DNA from: an uncultured Opitutia bacterium
GTDB taxonomy: Bacteria > Verrucomicrobiota > Verrucomicrobiia > Opitutales > Opitutaceae
DNA: 57,946 nucleotides
Direction of reading: 5' to 3'
NCBI GenBank assembly: GCA_903873805.1
Contig: CAIQQB010000114.1
Span: 1 to 57,946, forward strand
Part shown: in pieces, positions 54,701 to 57,946 of the stretch
Layout: each line of letters begins with the position of its first letter
How positions within the stretch are numbered: position 1 is the stretch's first letter
Made by a program: the position numbers and the translations under genes
Notes under the pieces: model-generated
What the model saw: the letters and a program-made list of their open reading frames with translations, nothing else
What the model was told of the DNA's origin: nothing
The model's database searches: none

Positions 54701-57700
54701 AGGTCGAGCAGGCCCGCGCCGGTCTTGGTCAGGCTGCCCTGGCGGGTGACGCCGTCACCGGTGAAGCCGTTGCTGACCTGGAGGGAGCCGTTGGTGATGT
54801 TCCACGTCTGGTCGGCGACGAGGTTGACCGGAATGAAGAGCTGGGCGGAGACGGAAGTGGTGGGCGAGTAGGTGAGGCCGCCGGACTGGAGAATGAGCGA
54901 AGCGCCGTTGTTTTGGAAGAGGTTGAAGGTGGTGAAGCTGCCGCTGACATTGAGTGAGTGCAGATTCAGGTTGCTGAAGGCGCTGACGTAGAGGGCGGAG
55001 CCGGAGGTGAAATAGACGTCGGCCGAACCGTCGGCGGCAGGGGCAAGTCCGCCCTGCCAGTTCTGGACGCTGTTCCAGTTACCGCCGAAAGGGCTCTTCC
55101 ACACGACGGCCACGGGGGCACCGGCGGGGGTGAAATTCAGGTCGAGGAAATTGTTGTTCAGGCTGAGGGAGAAAGTTCCACCGTTTAGCGAATTGGAGAA
55201 GGACGCGGTATTGAGGACGAAGGCGGAAGAGTTAAAGCCGTTGATTCCGTTGTTGGCGCCAAGGATCGCCCAAGAGTAGCTGGAGTAGGGGTTGAAGTCG
55301 GTGACAAGCCCGTTGGTGCCGTCGGCGGCCAGGCTGACCAGCTTGATCGTGAATGGATTGTTGGAACTGGCGTTGATGTTGAGGGAGCCGAGGACGTTGA
55401 TGTAATCCGCACCGCTTCCGCTGTTGGTGGAGGAGAGCTGCCAGCGGTAGATGCCGCCGGCACCGAACGACAGCCCGTTGTTGCCGATGCTGAGGGCGCC
55501 GGTCTGGCTGGAGGACGCCGGCAGGTAGTTCTGGAAGCCGCCGCCGGGGGCGAGGGTGAAGCCGCTGCCGATGACGATGGGGTTGGAGGGGCTGAACGTG
55601 CCGAAGCCGCCGAGGCTGCCCGAGTTGAGGCTGAGGCTGTTCGAGACCGTGACGCCGTTGGCGACGGCGAGCTTGCCGCCGTTGACGCTGATGTTGCCGG
55701 TGCCGAGGGCCTGGTCATACTGCGCGACCAGGACCCCGCCCTTGACGTTGAAACCGCCGTGGTAGCCAGCGTCGTAGCCGTCGAGATACAGACGGCCGGA
55801 GCCGGACTTGATGATGGTGTTGTTGCCGTCACCGATGAAAGAACCGCTGTAGGTGCCGTCGGTCGACTGGTTGATGGTGAGCTTGGTGTTGGTCGTGAGC
55901 TCGATGCTGGCGAAGCTGCCGTTGTTGCCCCCGTTGCCGTTATTGGAGTCGCTGGAAAGGCTGTAGACGACGGGATTGCTGGCGGAGAAGTAGGCGTTGC
56001 CGCCGCTCTCGGAATTGCCGTTGCCGTTGTTGGAATTGCTGTAGTCGGCGAGGACGAACGGACCGGGACCGGCCGAATTGTTGCCGGCGAGGACCAGCAA
56101 GCCCTGGTTGACGTAGATGCCGCCGGTGAGGGTGTTGTTGCCGCTGAGCTGGACGATGTTGGCGTCGCTCTTGTAGAGCTGGGCGGAGCCGGAGATGATG
56201 CCGGACAGCGCGTAGTTGTTGGCGCCGCCAACTTGGAGCGGGGCGTTGAGGACGACGTTGTTGGGGATGGTGACGTTGAGGGCGGCGGTGCCGAGCGACG
56301 CGCGGATATCCTGGGCGAACGGGGTGAGGACGTTGGGCTGGACGGTGAGGCTGCCGGAACCGAACACGCCGGTGATGGTATTGGCCGACCCACCGGCTTG
56401 GAGCAATCCGATGTAAAGCGTGGTGCCGCCGGAATAGGTGTTGGGACCCGAGAGGATGACGGTGGACGGGGAGGAGAAGTAATTGCCCCCCTGGCCGAAG
56501 TTGCCCTGGGTGGTGACATTGTTGGGGTCGCCGACCACCACGCTGTAGTTGCCGGTGAGAGCGGAGGCGACATTGAGCTGGCCGCCCTGGTAGGCGGCGA
56601 AACGGTAGGAGGTGGCCGCGGCCGGCAGGGTAATCGTGCCGGTCAGCACCGTGTTGGTGATGCTGCCGAGGTAGAGGGCGGGATCGGTGGCGGAGCTGAA
56701 ACGCGTGAGGTCGATGTTGTCGGAAATGGTGACGGTGCTCGGAGGCGTGGGGCTGTCGAAACCGATGGTGCCGCCCTGCATGGCGGAATTGAAACGAGCG
56801 AGGAAGGCGGCGGCGGTCATGCCCGCCCCGGCGTAACCGGCGTCCATGGAGCCGATGTAGCCGGTGGTGCCGGCGTTCAGCACGGTGCCGGCGGGAAGGG
56901 CGCCGGGGGCGAAGACGAGCGAGGAGTTGGTGACCGAGGTGGGGCCGGTGTAGGTGTTGGCGCCTGCGAGCAGGAGGGAAAGCGGGCCGCTGACAATCGT
57001 GCTGTTGCCGAAGAAGGTCGCGCTGTCGGTGAAGCCGGAACGGGCGAAGGCGGGCGACTGCACCGACAGGCCGCGCGGGGTGTTGCCATCCTGATCGGTT
57101 AGCACGGATGTCACGGTGAGAAAACCGCCGCCGCCCCCGAACTGGTAGGTCGTGCCCTGCGGCGTGATGGTGCCCGAGAGGGTGGCCTGGGAGGCGGATC
57201 CGATCCGGACCGCGGAGGTGAAGCCTGTCAGACTGATGTTGCCGGAGAAAACATTGACCCCGGCATAGTAGTTTCCGCTGGTATCGGTCGGCGAATCAAA
57301 CCCAACAATGCCGGTCGTGCCCGCCTTGTTGAAGAGGTCGAGAAATCCGATTTGGAGGTTGGGTTTCGGCACGAAGGCGATGCCGATGTAGCCGAGGGAG
57401 TCAGCTTGGAGGGCGTTGACGGAAGGGGCGGGCGGAATCGAGCTGGATTGGCCGAAGATGATCGCGCCACGATGCGCAAGGGTGCCACCGGTGTAGCTGT
57501 TCGACCCGGCCAGCACGAGAACGTTGAAGCCGTCGCCGATGACCTGGTGGGAGCCGCCGGATTCGCCAACCCCGCCGGTACTCCAGAGCGGGGAGCCGGC
57601 GCTGGAGAATGTCGAAGTGGCGGCGAGCGTGACCGGGCCGTTCAGGATCAGATCGCTGCTGTCCTGGTCGAGGCCCAGGTAACCGTTCACGACGACCGCA

Positions 57701-57837
57701 TTGCTGAGGGTGAGGTCGCTGTTGCCGTTCTGCGGATTGGCGTCGAGCACCGGATAACCGGCGGCGAGGCCGGGCACCGGTGTTCCGAGGATGAGGGTGC
57801 CGGAACCTAGTGTTGTGATGCCGATATAGCTAGACAT
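51772..57837 (-). CDS. Autotransporter-strand-repeat PEP-CTERM protein, 5' truncated
   Basis: 2,021 residues of Gly/Ser/Asn-rich strand repeats such as YSGGTTIMQGALIAGDNNALGSGTVTLSGG (autotransporter-associated beta-strand repeats). It ends in a standard sorting tail: VPEPATWALLLTGAG, hydrophobic stretch, RRRR. Two similar halves of about 950-1,050 residues each close with NNFLDLNFTP, so the protein is an internal duplication. There is no signal peptide: the frame starts at ATG 57837, just inside a stop codon and next to an IS630-type transposase start, so the true N-terminus has been lost. Intact homologues are surface-exposed after exosortase processing. The first half's beginning resembles mid-repeat sequence. 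Confidence 0.85.
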   Translation of the reverse strand: MSSYIGITTLGSGTLILGTPVPGLAAGYPVLDANPQNGNSDLTLSNAVVVNGYLGLDQDSSDLILNGPVTLAATSTFSSAGSPLWSTGGVGESGGSHQVIGDGFNVLVLAGSNSYTGGTLAHRGAIIFGQSSSIPPAPSVNALQADSLGYIGIAFVPKPNLQIGFLDLFNKAGTTGIVGFDSPTDTSGNYYAGVNVFSGNISLTGFTSAVRIGSASQATLSGTITPQGTTYQFGGGGGFLTVTSVLTDQDGNTPRGLSVQSPAFARSGFTDSATFFGNSTIVSGPLSLLLAGANTYTGPTSVTNSSLVFAPGALPAGTVLNAGTTGYIGSMDAGYAGAGMTAAAFLARFNSAMQGGTIGFDSPTPPSTVTISDNIDLTRFSSATDPALYLGSITNTVLTGTITLPAAATSYRFAAYQGGQLNVASALTGNYSVVVGDPNNVTTQGNFGQGGNYFSSPSTVILSGPNTYSGGTTLYIGLLQAGGSANTITGVFGSGSLTVQPNVLTPFAQDIRASLGTAALNVTIPNNVVLNAPLQVGGANNYALSGIISGSAQLYKSDANIVQLSGNNTLTGGIYVNQGLLVLAGNNSAGPGPFVLADYSNSNNGNGNSESGGNAYFSASNPVVYSLSSDSNNGNGGNNGSFASIELTTNTKLTINQSTDGTYSGSFIGDGNNTIIKSGSGRLYLDGYDAGYHGGFNVKGGVLVAQYDQALGTGNISVNGGKLAVANGVTVSNSLSLNSGSLGGFGTFSPSNPIVIGSGFTLAPGGGFQNYLPASSSQTGALSIGNNGLSFGAGGIYRWQLSSTNSGSGADYINVLGSLNINASSNNPFTIKLVSLAADGTNGLVTDFNPYSSYSWAILGANNGINGFNSSAFVLNTASFSNSLNGGTFSLSLNNNFLDLNFTPAGAPVAVVWKSPFGGNWNSVQNWQGGLAPAADGSADVYFTSGSALYVSAFSNLNLHSLNVSGSFTTFNLFQNNGASLILQSGGLTYSPTTSVSAQLFIPVNLVADQTWNITNGSLQVSNGFTGDGVTRQGSLTKTGAGLLDLPINSSSYTGNITLLQGGINLGDDQALGNGTLTIGPANANSALSPYLTANGNNGGGNINLVNPVILNGLLSTPQDSSQLNLEGPVTLAADTVVSAGGSSLFLDGNVGESGGSRMLTVNGFNAVVLTGTNAYSGGTTVTRGLLVFAQAGSIPSTPAANALASTADGYIGIAFVPANVQSGFLNLFNKAATFGTIGFDSDPSLGVTTTINDTLDLTGFGSSARLGSATTAQINGTIIPQGSNYQFGGGGGTLTVSSALTGTYGVQALTPSFPNPTTFSTSAAFFNVASANSAPPVIILTSGGNGYTGPTTANNAALVFGPGALPAGTTLNAGLGGYIGTADPALYQNTDKPLMIAIASALPAGSSGGNPNGSGQNNSAGTSFPVITGTSNINQFVSQFDPAMQNGVIGFDTFSTYADVGTSNDILGLTHFVSASDPGIYLGSSTNIGFWPAITLPANSTTYRFAGYQGGQIDVHSALTGANSVVVGDPYNIATIGRFSSLNNQGGLFNSPSVVVLSGANSYAGGTSLYAGELIADGLANVATAVLGSGPLTVQPNVLSSLDEHPDAGLGTVSNNVTVPNSIVLNAGLQVMGDTGHDYTLTGVVSGSGELLKAGNNTVTLATPNTFAGGLLLTGGTVVLADNSAAGAGPLSFESSNGNGSFLNPTAVFTTAAPVIGGLSSNDNNANARVILADGSTLTIDQATDADYRGTISGPANGLIASLPTTAALLKTGSGNLSLDSANSYSGGTTIMQGALIAGDNNALGSGTVTLSGGKLATDYNVTLTNSLALISGKIGGFGTYNPPGGATIGGGVILAPGGGFQNGIALSQPGTVAFGGALTLAGGGAFHVQLVSVSGGNGSGWDYTNVLGALSITANPANPFTIKLVSLGSDGSKGMVSDFNPYGTYSWQIIGAVGGINGFSPSDFTLDLSSFQNATNGSFSVTQNNNFLDLNFTPVPEPATWALLLTGAGLIGLLARRRR

Positions 57838-57946
57838 ATCGGTTTTTTGCCTTCAGGCTGGCGGGATGAGCAAATTTGCGCCGGTGTTGGGCGTGACGAC
57901 CGAACAGCAAACAGTTTTGGAAACGTGGCTCCGGGCGCATGGCACG
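57838..57946. mobile_element. End of an IS630-type insertion sequence (runs off the window)
   Basis: The leader and start of a plus-strand transposase gene adjoin the broken strand-repeat gene. IS630 elements insert at TA; several TA dinucleotides lie at 57826-57840, so the exact junction cannot be fixed. Confidence 0.5.
57866..57946 (+). CDS. IS630-family transposase, N-terminal fragment
   Basis: From ATG at 57866 the visible 27 residues include APVLGVTTEQQTVLETWLRA. This resembles the start of IS630-type transposases (L-T-x-E-Q-x-x-L-E-x-W-x-R pattern), which carry a helix-turn-helix before a DDE domain. The gene continues beyond the window, so the assignment is tentative. Confidence 0.5.
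   Translation, partial: MSKFAPVLGVTTEQQTVLETWLRAHGT

Noticed and set aside
52924-54957. Long plus-strand open frame opposite the strand-repeat gene
   Set aside because: Glycine/valine/glutamate-rich shadow of the repeats; the minus strand ends in a clear PEP-CTERM tail.

Overview
The window looks like chromosomal DNA of a high-GC member of the Verrucomicrobiota, most likely family Opitutaceae. This is inferred from PEP-CTERM sorting tails, a giant autotransporter-strand-repeat protein, a zinc-ribbon Ser/Thr kinase beside an ECF sigma factor, a CE15 esterase and a large set of polysaccharide enzymes; no search was run. Both edges lie inside transposase genes. An IS3-type OrfA start sits at 73-1 (minus strand) and an IS630-type start at 57866-57946 (plus strand), and each removes the 5' end of a giant gene: an AsmA/YhdP-like gene on the left and the 2,000-residue strand-repeat gene on the right.

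Layout. 118-5740: truncated AsmA-like gene, then gltX. 5.9-10.8 kb (minus): ECF sigma factor with an anchored tail, an ABC exporter operon whose last gene is a chimera (ATPase start joined to a PEP-CTERM end), and a YncE-like propeller. 11.2-18.7 kb (minus): apparent regulatory cluster of sigma factor, membrane Ser/Thr kinase, TPR lipoprotein and a protease-like TPR protein. 18.9-21.8 kb: secreted GH2 exo-glycosidase. 22-29.6 kb (plus): NtrC-type regulator followed by an exopolysaccharide-type operon (ArnT/PMT-like membrane protein, outer-membrane barrel, Wzc-like tyrosine kinase, PstS-like binding protein). 29.65 kb: tRNA-Gly(GCC).

29.7-35.3 kb is an integrative element in the 3' end of that tRNA, bounded by 82-bp direct repeats. 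It encodes a tyrosine recombinase, an AlpA-like protein, a second putative DNA-binding protein, an HUH rolling-circle Rep and a low-GC PEP-CTERM-like cargo gene. The attachment site lies inside the integrase reading frame. In the integrated state the integrase ends in 12 residues read from antisense tRNA. In the predicted 5,511-bp circle the frame continues for 62 other residues and ends in an ATGA overlap with rep, so four genes become one chain of 4-nt overlaps (168-aa protein, AlpA, Int, Rep). Excision should therefore switch both the integrase tail and rep expression. Just outside, at 35.3-37.2 kb, are remains of a related second element.

35.6-43.1 kb holds secreted plant cell-wall enzymes (esterase, CE15 glucuronoyl esterase, CE12-type acetylesterase, PL11-like FG-GAP protein and a detached carbohydrate-binding-like domain), several carrying Ala/Pro/Gly/RGG-rich inserts. 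43.4-49.9 kb is housekeeping: a left-handed beta-helix protein, trpS, ilvN, ilvC, hemC and a cobA-hemD fusion. 49.9-57.8 kb holds a small unknown gene, a receiver protein with a Cys-rich tail, a DUF3568 lipoprotein and the strand-repeat protein. Intergenic DNA is rich in REPIN-like GTAG hairpin doublets and in palindromes built of 7- to 9-bp periodic arms.
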